From NCBI GenBank assembly GCA_030620095.1, contig JAUTXW010004699.1, positions 372,001 to 436,000 of the forward strand: a stretch of 64,000 bases of DNA, given 5' to 3'. The notes below the pieces were generated by a model that was given only the letters and a program-made list of their open reading frames with translations, was not told the origin of the DNA and searched no databases. The DNA is from Kuschelorhynchus macadamiae (lineage: Eukaryota; Arthropoda; Insecta; Coleoptera; Curculionidae). Positions 49,453 to 63,201 of this stretch are shown here, in pieces (the stretch's first letter is position 1; every line of letters begins with the position of its first letter). The position numbers were made by a program, and so were the translations under genes.

Positions 49453-50164
49453 CGCTTTTCATCCGGATAAATGCCAAAGTCAGTTTATCTCAAACTTTTA
49501 AAATGTCTGAAATATCAACATTACATACTTGGTTATAAATAAATATATTTTTGTTATTAAGTAATTAAGAATAGATTTGGCTCCGACGTAACAGTAAAAT
49601 TTTCTATATGAAATAAAATATTATTTTTCAATTTTTAGTGCATTTTTTTGAAGTCGGCATTAGACCATGCATTTGATGAAAATAATATGACCTCCTGACG
49701 TTAACAAATATAATTCCAACCTTTTTTGAAAATACAAAAGAAGCATTGAATTTTTTTTTAGAGCAGGACAATGTTGATATTCAGATGTTTCCAAACCGTT
49801 ATTATTTAAATCTCCATCCCCAGTCTTCAAGCTTCAATTTGTTGACTAGCTATACTTGGACGTGGTATTAAACGTGACATGAATATTGATAAACTTCACT
49901 TCTTCAGATCTAAGAGGAAAACTGTACACTTTTGTTCTTCCATGTGTTGTTTATTGAGCCAATACGGAATAAGAAGAAAGCTAATTTTATGATTTACGAT
50001 AAAGTCAGGAACAGAACAGAGCTTCTTAAATGCTTCAAAGCAAATAAATTAAATCATGCTTTTTTAAATAATTAAAATACCTTCGCTATACCTATTTGAA
50101 AAATGCTGACGTACGTACATTTTTGACATGCTACATGGATAATTCTAAATATTGTTATTTTATT
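49453..50164. other. AT-rich DNA, no recognisable gene
   Basis: Nothing identifiable. Confidence 0.5.
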
Positions 50165-51020
50165 AAAAAAATCGGTAGATTTCTTTTACCCGGAATTTCC
50201 CTCATTATGCACCTTATCTTTTATTATGATTATTAAAGTGTAGCCCAATTTAGTTCCGCATATAGGCATTTAATATACTTCTTTTCAAACATTTTTATTG
50301 GGCGCCTTTTTGTTCCATCATATTGAATTCGTACCAATATTTTACCAGTTTCTACTTATTTTTTAATTTTTGGGCATGATTTAAAATAAATTTTCAAGTC
50401 CGTCATTTTGTACCATCATGTAGAATTCGTTCCAGTTAATCCCTGTATCAAGTTCAGTTTTGCTGTAAGATTTGAAGTCCATTGAATAAGATTTTTTACG
50501 TTTTTTTTAGACATGTTATTTGGACGCCATTTTGTTTCGCGGTTTTGAATTCGTACCATAATTTTACCAGTTTATCTCTGTATCACACTTAATCCTTTTC
50601 CAAAATTTTATATTAATCTAATAAGTAGTTTTTGATTTTTTAAATAATTTATTAGGTCGACATTTTGTTTTGCTGTCTTGGATTCGACTTAAAATATTAA
50701 TGGTTCATTCCTATATAATACTTAATTTTTGTGCAAAATTTGAGGTAAATTGGATAATTTGTTTTTTTAGTAATGATTTTTTTCTCGGATTTTTTTAAAT
50801 TTTGTTCTGTATATTGGATTTTTACCACAATATTACCACATCGTCTTTACAAAACCCTTATTTTTTTACCGACAGACAACCCAATGGAATTGAGAAAACA
50901 TATTTTTTGGCATCTAGGAACGTTAAAATGTAAAGGGGATTACCAATTCATTTAAAACGTACCACATTTTATTAGATCTGTAAAAAAAAATCTCGGAGGG
51001 TGATTCTTTCACGATTACAA
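50165..51020 (-). repeat. AAGATGGCGG repeat family, block 4
   Basis: Minus-strand copy with both ends visible: AAATCGGTAGATTTCTTTTA / CCCGGAATTTCC at the start and CTCGGAGGGTGATTC / TTTCACGATTACAAAATT at the end. It contains GGACGCCATTTTGTTTCGC and GGTCGACATTTTGTTTTGCT. It is the best guide to the full family unit, ~850 bp. Confidence 0.87.
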
Positions 51021-51133
51021 AATTTACTGTGTTGAAATGTGTCACAGACTTTTAAAAAAGCATTAACTTTTAATGTTTCAAAGAAAAGTTTTTTTGATAA
51101 AAATCCCTTAAAAATATATAAAAAAATAAAATG

Positions 51134-51135
<2 letters not shown>

Positions 51136-51176
<41 letters not shown>
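51136..51176. repeat. Short (TA)n microsatellite
   Basis: About 40 bp of alternating TA. Confidence 0.97.
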
Positions 51177-51177
<1 letters not shown>

Positions 51178-52975
51178 CTTCTATTGATGTTGAACGATCA
51201 TTTCTTTATATATACTTATGTATACATATAATATATAAATCTATTTTGATGGAAAATTTTTAAAAACACGTTATAATAAATAATTTTAATACATAAAGTA
51301 ACGTTAAACACAAAATAGGTATTTTAAGTTATGTTATGATTCCTAACTATATATCAAAATAAATCTGAGTTGTACTTTATAAACATAATAATTGTAATAA
51401 AGTTTCATAATAGCAAATAGATTGAATTTTATTATTCAAACAAATTGAAGAAATAAGAAATACAACGAAAAGCATATTTTCATATTTATTAGCGTATCTC
51501 AACCCTACAAACGCATATTTTTAAAAGTTAAGATTTTTGGAAATTTGATAAACTTCTTAACAAAATAAATCAATAAGAACATCAAAAGTGGGACTTAATA
51601 TTTTAATTAACCACATAATAGTAACACTTCAAAATAATATAAAAGAATACATAATTTGAACAATTCTCTTTTACTTAGATTTGTACATTGATCTGTTTAT
51701 CAATAGACTAAGAATGACCACTAATATTCTAAACTATTTTTCAGCAAAAATTATCTTTTTCGTATTTCCATTCGATATAGAAAAGTTTTAGGAAGAGGAC
51801 TGAGAGAGGCGAAAACAACTTAAACTTAAGAACTTTTTATATTTTCAGCTTCTTTAACGAATTTTATCTCTCTTTTAAAGCTTTTTATGCTGGAATATAT
51901 TCAAACTTAGCAATTTATGTAGTGCGAGCACCAGTATAATATAACTTTTAATATGATTTGACTTTTATTTCACCCATGCCAGAAGCTGTGCATTTTTCTC
52001 ACCAAAAGTATTTCGTAATTAGGATTTATTGTAAAAGTTTAAATAAAATATGTATTCCATATAAAAGTTTTCTAGTTTAGTTATAATAAAAATAATATCC
52101 ATAATAATACACAAAGAAAACAAGAGTTTTAAATAAAATACCTTAGAAGATTCCCAAAGCTGATGGACGCAAAATTGAAAGGTGGAAATCTGATTAGGGC
52201 CGGCAATGGTTGAGCAATCCCAATTTAAATTATCTTTCTAATTTTAAATGGTTACGAGCTGACCTAGACACGTAGAACAGTGACAAATTTCTACTACGTG
52301 TTCCAACTTATCAACAAACAAAGTAAGGACAAAAAACTACTAACGACCTTAAATGGAATTGGATGTAATTGATAGATGTAGCAAATGTATCGATTTGAAA
52401 AACCAGGAACTTTCATATATTAAATAATGTGATTCATCCATTAATAATACCTGTCCAGGGAGTTGCAGATACATTTTTTTATTATTAAACGTTGTCACAA
52501 AGTTCTTCGCTTATTGCTTGTTGTCTTAATTTATGGAATATATTATTAACATACAATTTTTCAAACTAGTTTTAATATCACGATTTGATATAATTATCTG
52601 ATATATTTCTAATATCTTTTATTTCAATAAAAGAATAATAATAAGATTGGTTAAATCTCATTATATTGAATAATTAAGGCATAGCTTTCTTAACAGGTTA
52701 AAATTTTATTTCAGGATATATGTATTAATTCGATAGGAGAAAAGTTCTCAAATTTTACTCTAGAATAAACTAATTTTAAGGGCTATGTTATAAATAGTCT
52801 AAATTGGAAGATATATAATATATTTATATACTTTTTCATTGTAAACATTATGCATTTTTCTAAAACGAAAACAATATACGAATGGTAGTTATGAGATAAA
52901 GTGTTTCATTTATACGAATAAAACTACATCCTAGACACAAAGTTCGATAGCAATTTAATTTAATAACTGTTTAAA
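51177..52975. other. AT-rich DNA, no recognisable gene
   Basis: Nothing identifiable. Confidence 0.5.
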
Positions 52976-55235
52976 ATGAAGTTATGCCATTTAAATATTC
53001 GTTCAAGCATCACGGGTTTTCATGACTTTAAAATTTTAGTTGAAGATAATGACTTTGATTTGATCTTTCTCACTGAAACTTGGCTCTCCGATGATGTTGA
53101 TTCGTTAGCATTTACTATGCCTGAATATCAACTAATTCGACGTGACAGAGTGGGTAGGGGTGGCGGTATTGCCGTATACGTAAAAAAGTATTACAATCCA
53201 GATATTATTCATTTCAATTTCCCGATAAGCAAATCCTTAGAATTTTTGTTTATTAAAATTAAAATACAAAAAAGAACTTTGCATTTGGAGTTTTTTCTTG
53301 CCCTCCCAGAATAAATTTTGATATTTTAGTTGAGGATTTTGATAATATTTTTTCGCATTTATATTTATTGGTAGATGAAATTGTATGTCTTGATGATTTG
53401 AATATAGATTTGTTAAAGTTAGACAACCCTCTCTCACCATTATTTGAAAATTATAATTTATCACAGGTTATGTCTGAACCTACAAATATTAATGTTTAAT
53501 AATCTTATTTTAAATATTTTTGAAATTCACGCATCTCTAACAGAGGCCAAGATTACTAAACCTAAAGCGCCATGGTTGACTCCTAATATTAAATTGTTTA
53601 TGACCCAAAGAAATAGAGCATTACAAAGTTTTAAAAGAACGCGTCTTGATACGGACTGGATAAACTATAAAAGGTTGAGAAATTTTACTTTGTCTATGAT
53701 AAGACGAGAGAAAAAAACAATATTTAAATCACATATGCTATGAAAGAAAATCGAAAAATACTTGGAAAACTCTTAAATCTTTTAATATATCTTCAATAAA
53801 GCAAACGCACTTGCCTGAGGCTTTATCTAATCCAAATAATATAAATAATTTTTTCGGTACATTTTTTAGCATTTACTGTGCCTTTCAAAACGTGTCTGGC
53901 TGTAGTGAACGCATTGAATTTTACAATAATAATTTATTTAGCAACAATGTTTCATTTTCCTTTAGATCAGCAAACATTATAAATATTAATAATATTTTAC
54001 ATCGAATTAAAACAAATGCATACGGTAATGACAATATAACTCCACAAATGCTTAAATATTGCAGTCCGTTTATTGATAAATATATTACACATATTATCAA
54101 CTGCTGTATTGAATCTCATTATTATCCCGATCAGTAGAAGACCTCTATTGATCAGTAGAAGACCTCTATTTAACTGATGACCTCTTTTCCGCATTTGATA
54201 AAAAACAATGCAGTGCATTTGTGCTGTTAGATTTTTCGAAAGCATTTGATACTCTTAATCACAAATTAATTATATCAAAACTTAAGTATTATGGCTTTTC
54301 ACGATTAGTCTAAATATTTGTTTATCAAATCCTATTTGTCAAATCGTTATCAAGTTAATCGTCCAATCATAACTTTTTCATTTGATAAAAACAATTTTAT
54401 CATCAATCAGGATCAATTTTAGGTCCTCTGCTTTTTATAATGTAAACCGCTGACATATTAAAATCTCTTAACAACTATAAGGTACAGGCATACGCTGATG
54501 ATACACAAATTTATTTTCATTTTAATCGTGACGACTATTTGCTTGCTTCTGACCTTATTAACTAAGATTTAAATACACTTATGCTTTTATCAAAGAATCA
54601 TAACCTATTGCTTATTGCTTTTTGGTAATAAAAATAATGTCTCTTTTCTTAAAGAAAATCTAAAAATTGAAGTAAACGGAGTTCAACTTTCTGTCGTAAA
54701 TTCTGCAAAAAACATAGGTGTTTTTGTTGATTAAAGTTTAAGGAATATGTTAAGAAACTTATACAGAAATCATATATATATCTTAAAATACTTTATACTA
54801 ATCGCCATATTTTAGATTTTAACTTAAGAAAAATGCTTTGTGAGTCACTTGTCCTCTCTAATTTTAACTATTGTGATTGTATTTATGGGCCGTGTTTAGA
54901 TACATTAGATAGGCTTCGTATCCAAAAGGTTGAAAATGGAAAATAGAAGAAAACTACATTTCGCCAATTTTCCAAAAAGTATCTATTCTAACCAGGGTTC
55001 TTCCGTTTCATTACAAGCCAAATTAGTTCTTCGTTTAAATGTTCATGCCATTAATGTTCGTAATATTGACAGAATCACAATGCCTCATCATCGAAGCGCT
55101 ATGTTTAAGAGATCTTTCACTTACAATGCTGTAAAGTGTTACAATTCTTTGCCAAGGGAATATTTAAACTTTTACAAACTGTTATTTAAAAATAAATACA
55201 AAAAACTACTCTTTAATCTTCAAATTAACGTTTGA
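52976..55235 (+). pseudogene. Jockey-superfamily LINE ORF2 (endonuclease and reverse transcriptase), decayed
   Basis: This encoded the endonuclease/reverse-transcriptase of a non-LTR retrotransposon. It starts MKLCHLNIRSSITGFHDFKI (52976). The APE endonuclease shows LIFLTETWLS (catalytic Glu), LIRRDRVGRGGGIAVYV and, after a frameshift near 53300, LDDLNIDLLKL (GDFN-type motif, Gly lost); the SDH end is deleted. A linker with KAPWLTPNIKLFMTQRNRAL follows. The RT begins RIKTNAYGNDNITPQMLKYC, loses ~70 residues at 54129-54170, and resumes with motif A LLDFSKAFDTLNH (54224) and motif C YADDTQIYF (54491). The C-terminal part runs through ESLVLSNFNYCDCIYGPCLD and KVENRRKLHF to LLFNLQINV at 55235. 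Both RT catalytic Asp motifs survive, but many stops and frameshifts rule out function. Confidence 0.88.
54129..54170 (+). repeat. Perfect 21-bp tandem duplication at LINE deletion junction
   Basis: GATCAGTAGAAGACCTCTATT occurs twice without change (54129-54149 and 54150-54170), exactly where the RT sequence is missing its fingers region. Confidence 0.95.
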
Positions 55236-55555
55236 TATTACCTTTGATAGTCATTACTCCTTTGCTACTAATATTTTTTTTTTGCTTATTTCTCCTATCT
55301 TAGATGAGCATGCCGCAGTTCTCCTAGTATTAAATAATTATTATCACGTATGCTGTTTAGCTTAATCTTTTTTAATTATATTTGTTTTTTGGTTTGATCG
55401 TGGTTCAGTAGAGAAACCTTTGGCTAGACTGCGCCACTGTTGACGCAAAAGAAAGTGTGTTTTTTTTTGACTTATTTGGCAATTTTTTTTTGTAAAACTA
55501 ATTTTCGAAATAAAAGACATTTTTATTTATTTATTTTATTTATATTATAAAAATA
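55236..55555 (+). mobile_element. LINE 3' untranslated region with (ATTT)n tail
   Basis: Non-coding sequence after the ORF2 stop, ending in AATAAAAGACATTTTTATTT and an (ATTT)n tract to ~55555, taken as the 3' end of the element. Confidence 0.6.
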
Positions 55556-56891
55556 ATTTTACTAAAACTAATAGTATTAACAGTCATAAAGTATCATCTT
55601 TCTATATCTGGACACATATATGTAACTGGACTTCCAGAGTTATTCTCCATACAATCATCAAATAATTGTATGAGGAATACTCAAAAGGTTGGTTCTGCGA
55701 ATAAATACTCTTAAAAACTAAAACAAAATATTATTAAAAATCTCATTTTTTCTGCCAAAAACACCTGGCAATTTCTTATAAAGGCCCCTGTACAGACCTT
55801 AAGGACATTTGGCCCTCGGCTATTTTTTTTAGAAATTTTATATGTTGTAGAGTGTGTTAAAAATTGCAATTTTTTAACCTTTTATATTTAGCAGCAATTT
55901 GGATTTAATGGCATTTCTGCGTTAATATTACCCGCTGGGATCCTTATTTTTTAAAAGGGTGTACTCAATAGTATCACCATTCAATACAAATAGTTAAATT
56001 GCATACAGGGTTTTGTAATAAACAAGGGGGGGCATTTTAATTTGTAACTAAGAATGATTTGGAAATTTACTTTTCGAAATGTTCACAGTTATTTTTGAAT
56101 TTCAAAACAAACCGAACATTTTTTTAATATTTGGATTTTTTCCCCTATGGTGAGTTAATAAAAATATAGGATCAATTTTGTTAAGATAAACAATGGTTTA
56201 ATTTTTAGGTCTCTCAATATATTGATTTTCTTCAATTTTAATATACGAAAAAGAAATTATTTTCACTAGTTTTTGCGAAAACATACAGGGCATCCCAATG
56301 GTGGGATATCTCATTCTTGAAACAAGTTTTGAACGAGAATTTTGTACAGTATAAAGGTATCTGTATAAAAACTAAGTTGGCCTATAACTACAGGGTGCAG
56401 CAAAACTATATTTTCTTATAATATGTGACACCCTCTAGTTATGTAACATATTTAAATTCTACAAATATTTTTTAAATAAAGGAGTTTGATATACTCAAGC
56501 TTTACAAAAACACGTTTTAAAATACATAGAGAATAGTTAATTTTGCAAGAACCAACCAACGTTGTAAAATGAATTTTAAAAAAATAGCGTATAACAAAAT
56601 AGTTTTTCTCTTGATTGGCTCTTGACGATCCAAATAAAATAAAGAATAATAGTTATATAGCAAAATATTTCGTAAGTTTTTTTTTATTTTGACCATTTAC
56701 AAATCCGGAAAATAAAATCAGTAATCATATTTGCCTTTGTTGTTCGTTCAATTAAAATATCAATGATTAAATGAACATTTTATTACCAGCTACATACAAT
56801 TTTATTTTCGTAACTAGTAAGACAATTTAAAACAGTCTACTTTAAAAGGATCACTTTAAATGCCAAAATTAGAAAACTAATATTATTGTTT
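55556..56891. other. AT-rich DNA, no recognisable gene
   Basis: Holds three ACAGGG-type motifs (56007, 56284, 56391). Confidence 0.5.
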
Positions 56892-57155
56892 CTATAATTT
56901 TATTTTATTTAGAACAACAGCCAATAAGCTTCCTGACGGGTATTTAATATTTTGGCGGAGGCGAGAATACCCTTCGTACCACAAAAAACTTGCCACATGA
57001 GCACAATAACCTAATGTACGAGCATCAGATTTACAAGTGCAATAATAGGTTTTGTCCACGGGACCTTTGTTCATTAGCAAACTCTTTGCTTCAGTTATTT
57101 TTAAATATGTTGTTAGTTGAGTTATGTGTGTTAAACTAATGTCTCCTTTTTTCAA
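56892..57155 (-). pseudogene. SWIM zinc-finger C-terminal fragment of a mobile-element protein
   Basis: An 87-codon minus-strand frame contains YYCTCKSDARTLGYCAHVAS then FLWYEGYSR. CxC...CxH (C-T-C, nine residues, C-A-H) followed by a WY-x-GY-x-R patch is the SWIM zinc-finger pattern found at the C-terminus of a family of transposon-related proteins common in insects. Only this domain remains. The listed start is arbitrary, since no upstream coding sequence or splice site was found. It is intact as a reading frame but is too short and isolated to be a likely gene. Confidence 0.65.
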
Positions 57156-57334
57156 ATTTAAAAATACGATTTAAACAGGAAAGGTAACTGCAAATAAAAA
57201 TAAATTACGAAAATATTTGAAAAATTATCCAAACCTTAAAGCCGAAAAGATTGTCAACAAACCTTATTAGCTGATAGATCCAGAGCCCTACAACTTATGA
57301 ACTGACATCAGAAAATAGCCTCCCAGATAACTAG
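57156..57334. other. Short spacer
   Basis: Nothing identifiable. Confidence 0.4.
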
Positions 57335-57710
57335 TTTCCAATTTGCGATCCGGCATAATAATCACAGAGTTGTGAACTATTTTACACTATAATTTTTAAG
57401 TTCTGCAACCTTTCCATGGAAGCTCTACGAATACTTGGAATTTGAGACCTAGTCCTCCCCACCTCATTTAATAAATTTACATTTGCGACCTAGCATATTA
57501 TTCAGTGAGTTTTGCACCGTATTGTTCCACAAATTTTAAGTTTTGCACCCCTTCTTTAGGCACACTACGAATACCTGAAACTTGAAACCTAGCCCCCCAC
57601 CCCACTTGACAACAAATTTTCGGTTACGACTCAACAAATTATTAGCTGAATTATGTACCGTTTCACAACACACATTTTAAGTTTTACACCTTTTTATATA
57701 TAGGCTTACG
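57335..57710. repeat. Tandem repeat, ~2.7 units of ~140 bp
   Basis: Units start near 57340, 57481 and 57621. Shared blocks are TTTGCGACCTAGCATATTAT, CACAAATTTTAAGTTTTGCA and CACTACGAATACCTGAAACT. Units are moderately diverged. No coding content. Confidence 0.85.
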
Positions 57711-60149
57711 ATACGCAAAAACGTATTTAAAGATGAGCGTAATGTTTACTTTTCTTTAAATTATCTTTAGTAAAGTGACAATATCACATAAATTGTGTAA
57801 GTACTGGGTAAAGAATATCTGCTATAAAAAATTAGTAACATAATCAATCAAATATTACGTTTTTTGAAACATTGATTTTTAATAATAAATAACAGAACTC
57901 CACGCTCAGCCTGACTCTGCCCAACTGTGATTTTCTTAACACTAATCCATATCATATTTGATTTGCAAATGCATTATTTCATATTTTTTAGCTTGTTTAT
58001 TTATTTAGGACTAAAATAAATCTAGATTTTATTTAGGTTTCTTTAATTTAGCTAGTTAGATTTTTAGGTATGTGTGCTATTCTCGTTTTGTTATTTTAAC
58101 GTTTATAAATTTCACCATCTTTTTTTAGAGAATTCTTAACAAAACACCCTAAAATCAATGTAATTTACCTCAAAAAATATTTGTGAGAAGGCTCCGGATA
58201 TAGTAAGTGTCCTAAAACCAATACCTCCAGTTTTGAGCTCTTCAAAGTATAAATTGTTCAACTAGATATCCTTCTTTTTATAATGTTTTGCAGAATATTA
58301 TGACCAAAATAGGATTGGTATTTGAATTTTATTTCAGAAAATATCAAAAGAAAATATCAAAAGATCATTTTAAAGAGTATCAACCATAAATAGTAGAAAG
58401 CAAAAAAAAAAGAAAACTTTAATGGGCCTAGGCTATCCTTATTGATTAAAAACTAATGCAGCAACAGCCCTGATAATACTTTGACTCTGGTTATGGGCTG
58501 AAAGTCACTATTTTCATCTCAAAATATATTAAATATTTAAAAATCCAAATTTTAATATTGGTTCATAAACTAGTAACACAAATTATGTACCGTTGAATTT
58601 TATGTCCAAAGTTGCAGGTTAATAATTAATTGGTATCATGTTTACCCGTTGGATACGGTATTTTATGACATATAATTTTAATTACCAGTCAGTTATATAT
58701 GGACATATTATATATTCATAACATAAAATAACCAATAAACTTCAAGAAATAAAATTCTCTGTCCCTGAATGGTCTCACATGACGTTAAATTAGTTAGGCA
58801 CTATTCAGCTATACGACTCCATTGTCATTTGAAACATTAATCCTTCTTTTGTTAGGCGTATTAAAAGAAATCTGCCTTGTCCAGCTAATTAAATAGAGAG
58901 CTATTGAAATTAAGTCCTTTGCTGCCATAAAGTATAAAAGAATTGAGGAATAATAAATTTTAGAGAACCGAATTTTATTTTTTAAATGTCACATAAAAAG
59001 AGTTAAGGTTAGAATGATTTTTTAATAAGCTCTGTATTAAAATACTTAGTTCATTATTTTCTATATTAAGTATGACATACATAATTAGTTATCGGTCCTC
59101 TCTGGTGCGAATTTCAGGTTTGAGAATTGGTTAATTGTGTTCCACTGAATACCGTCTCAGACACTCGCACATATCAAACCCACAATTTAAATCTAAATAT
59201 TTAAGAACAATTCCTAAAATTTAGGAAATTGGATTTACATCCTAAGGATATCTTTTTTAACCAAAATAATATAGCCAAATAATGTAAACCAAAATTATAA
59301 CACTCGCTATAAAACATAACTGGGGATGTCTTTTTAGAGCTGTTCTATTTCTTCTAAAATAGTCAAACCTAGCCCAATATTAAGTTATGGTAATTGGAGA
59401 TATCTGCCTAGGCTTAGTAGCTCTGGTCTTCTTACGAAAAAGTTTGAATAGAATTACTATCACGTATTGTTTAGGTACATATATTTTCAATCTTAATTCG
59501 CCTCATATTCTGTTGGTGCGTATGTAACGCTGTCATTTATGTCTTACGGAGAACATCATATATCATTACAATTGCATTTGGCGATGTGGCTTCTATTTCA
59601 ATTTTCACATAAAATAATTATTGTATTCCGAAATAGTAAGAACTTCCGTGGCGCATAAAGGCTAGGTTAGGATTTTTTTAAATTAACTTCACAATCACTG
59701 CGCTGTCCGTCACCTCGAGGCATCTTAAAATTCGAAAAGTGCATTTGGATTGCAGTTTTCAGTAGCGTTCCAGGTGCATTGAAAAGATAAGATTCATTGT
59801 AGTTAGAGTAATAGTCACTCATTTAATTATTGTTTCTTGGTTTATATTTCAAAAGATGCGCATTTATATTGTCGTTGTTGAGATTAATTTATCGTAATCG
59901 ACCTTTATAAATTCAATATTTGATTACACATTAAAAATCCAGTCGTCTTTTGGCTCTCCAAATCCAGGTTAAAGTATTCACTCCGGACAGAAGCAGTAAT
60001 TAAATGACAAACTACACTAAAGCCCCCACTTCACTGCAGCTGGCTTTTTTAGGATATCCATTTTTGTAGGCATTTGCCTACTCTTTATCCTTGGTGGTTT
60101 ACTATAAGAAATTTGACGCTATAACTTACAGGGTATTTCAAAAGAACCC
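57711..60149. other. AT-rich DNA, no recognisable gene
   Basis: No open frame, repeat or element end was recognised over ~2.4 kb, except a TTACAGGGTATTTCAAAAGA motif at 60127 that leads into the fold-back element. Confidence 0.5.
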
Positions 60150-61228
60150 CAAATGATCGAATATCTCGGAACATGCTACAACTATACTGCTGGAACTTCG
60201 AAGTGTACCGAGGAAATTTTTACTGAAAATTGAAAATGAAATATTTTCAATACGGATGATGATTTTTAATTACGGTTTTCGGCCTTTGTTTGACCAATTC
60301 CTAGAGTATGCAGCCCGATAAAGATAGCCGCAGGACTCCATCGCAAGCATCTTATACAGGGTGATATATAAGACCCTGTCATTTTTTCAAAAGTTTATTC
60401 AACCAGAATTCTTACTGTGGAAGACTACTTTTTCTCTTTGTGCAGCCAAAATATTTTAGAGCTAGGTATAAAAAAGAATTTTCAGCGGTTTTGAAATTTT
60501 TTTTCCTTTCCGACTTACAGGGTTTTTTTGAAAAAATTTATTTGCTGAACAAATCCCAATTATGGCAATTAGATTCGGTATGGCCTATCAGATTATGAAG
60601 AGGTTTGGTACCCTTAAGTATTCCACTATTTCGGTAAAAATGTTAATTATTACTAAAACTGGCATTAGAAGCAACACCGAATTCAAGATTGATAGAAAAA
60701 ACTAAACCCAACAAATCACTGTTTAACGTCCACCTCTTAGTTTTTGGTGATCCCTGTATACAATGTTCATGTTGGAAAATTTAGGGAGGCCAACCTTGTT
60801 CATAATCTGATAGATATTCCTTTGCCATTTACCGTAAATGAGCTTTGTTCAGATTATTTCAAAAAGTCAATTTTTCGAAAAAAACCGTATGTCGGAAACG
60901 AAGAAAAAATTTCAAAATCGTAGGAACTTGTTTTTTTGTACCTAGATTATTTTGGTTGCGAAAAAAAAAGAGAAATTTTCTATAGTAAGAATTCTAGTCG
61001 AAGAAACTTAAAAAAAATGACAGGGTCTTATATAACCCCTGTATAAGACGGTTGCTATGGTGTTCTGAGGCTGCATAGAATGGACATTGATCAAACAAGA
61101 GCCGAAAACCGCAACTGAAAATCTTCATCCGTATTGAAAATATCTTATTTTGAATTTCCAGTAAAAATTTCCTTGGTGCAGTTCCAGTGCAAATTCCAGC
61201 AGTTTAGATGTTCCAAATTTGGCACATT
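60150..61228. mobile_element. Fold-back element with ~440-bp inverted arms
   Basis: Left arm ~60150-60600, right arm ~60790-61228, spacer ~190 bp. Paired landmarks: CTGGAACTTCGAAGTGTACC against GCACTGGAACTGCACC-type inverse; GGAAATTTTTACTG (60211) against CAGTAAAAATTTCC (61159); ACAGGGTGATATATAAGACC against TTATATAACCCCTGTA; ATCAGATTATGAA against TTCATAATCTGATAG. Arms are diverged, with small indels. No coding content. Confidence 0.85.
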
Positions 61229-61249
61229 TGGGTTATGGATCATAATCTA

Positions 61250-61790
61250 TTTTATGGTGATATTGGCAAGTTTATCAATTTTGCAGGAAACAAGTAAACA
61301 TGTTTTTTAAATATAATTCCATATTAGCTTTCATTGCTTTTGATTACCCCTGCCAACCTTATTAGGATCCCAAATTATCAATTCTCTATTTCTATTTTAT
61401 TTTTTAGGATATAACAACAGAGCATTTTTTGTAAGACTACTGGTAGGCTGCAACATTTCATTCAACATCTACAGTACTTAGGTATACCAAATCTTAAACG
61501 AAGGGTGAATTGATAATCTGATGATCATTTTCATTGCTTTTAATTACCTCTGCTAACTTTATTACAGTCTCAAAATATCAGGCTTCCATTTCACCTGTTT
61601 ATCAAGACATGACACCACAGCATTTTTGTTAAAAAGTAATGGAACAGTCCCATATTTCGTCAATATCGTGTGACTATACTAAATTTAGTACATCGGGTTA
61701 AATGATAATGTCTGATTTGATGATAACGTCGACAATGTTGTCAAGTTTGCCGGTTTTGCAGAAAACAAATACCTTTTTTTTTTTAAATGT
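61250..61790. repeat. Tandem repeat, ~2 units of ~210-240 bp
   Basis: TTTCATTGCTTTT followed by GATTACCCCTGCCAACCTTA recurs ~209 bp later as AATTACCTCTGCTAACTTTA. A CAAGTTTATCAATTTTGCAG / CAAGTTTGCCGGTTTTGCAG pair brackets the array. Units are diverged. Confidence 0.7.
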
Positions 61791-63201
61791 AACCCTAAAC
61801 CTCTGAAAAGAATAAAAATCTGCTATTACAAATGCCAATAATCCCAAGACAAATTAAACTTGGGAAAACACTTCACTCTCTATAAAATATGTTTTCAAGT
61901 TTATATCCATTTTCTATAAAATAAAATGAGCAACTATAACATAATAGAAAAAAATAGAAATAAAAACTTAAATTCAAGTTAAACATAAAAAATATTTATC
62001 TAAAGGAAAAAATATATTTTTTCTAGTATATCATTAACAATTAATATGTAGTAAAAAATAGTTAAGTTTAGATGTACTGTGTGTACAAAGAAAGATGCGG
62101 GCTAGATGGTACATCCAAACTCAAAAAAACATATTCGGAACTTAATAATAATAATAATAATAAACTTTTAGAAAATCGACAAGTCTAATAAATAAACCGT
62201 TAATAATCAGTTATTTAAATACTTGGTTTTTTATTAGTTTTCCTTTAATCGAAATTATTCTATTCCACTTCTTGGTCTATCTAGAAATTGTCGTACTATA
62301 AACTCATGCCAAAATCAAAAACGAGGAAGAATGTTTCAAAACGTATGCCACTTTTCTGTTATACTGAAACGGTAACACTCGATAGCTCTCTATTTTTATC
62401 AAGATCAAAAGACGTGTTTACAAACGTCTTCTGCATAAGGAATAACATTCCGAATAACATGTAATCTGATTTAATATGACTTCTAAACATAATTTATACC
62501 ATTCATATCTAGATAATTTGAGGTGTTTGTCTTTAATTAATGGTTAGGAAATTCAGTCTATTTTTGTCAATTAAAAAGATATATTAGCATCATTTATATA
62601 TAATATCGGTATCCGGAGGTATTGATGTGTTTATCTCAAATTAATGGTTAGAAAATTTGCAGCTCATTCTATCAATTAAAACGGCTTATTTACATAACTT
62701 TGCTGGCACTAAGGATAATTTATTAGCTGAAAGACTTGATCTTACAGAACTTTTAGACACTTCTAACATGATAGATATTGTTGAATATATATGCTTCTTA
62801 AATAACTATTGTATAACATATATTCTTATATATTGCAACGATCTATTCATTACGAATTAGAATGTTTCCTAGATTTATATTAACATATTATTACTGTATA
62901 TGCATCTTTGTGTAACATAAATTGATCGTTCTGAATAGCTGTAATGACATTAACGTAGGTTGTGATATGTTTGATGACCGGTTTTACTCTTTACTGAATC
63001 AGTTTTTTCCTTTGGTAACTCCCCGGGTAACTTCCCTGCTATTCGACTGGACTGAAGTATAAAACAAACTAAAGAAAACTCTCGAAAAAAATTAAAAATT
63101 ATAGACCTATTCTATGATATAAGTCTCTAATGTCACGACGAACTCATGTGTAAGTTATAAAGAATGTTTTGTACTTGAAATAGAACTGGCTATAAAGGGT
63201 A
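61791..63201. other. AT-rich DNA, no recognisable gene
   Basis: A short (AAT)n run lies near 62143-62162. A 67-codon open frame at 62657-62860 has no recognisable domain. Confidence 0.45.
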
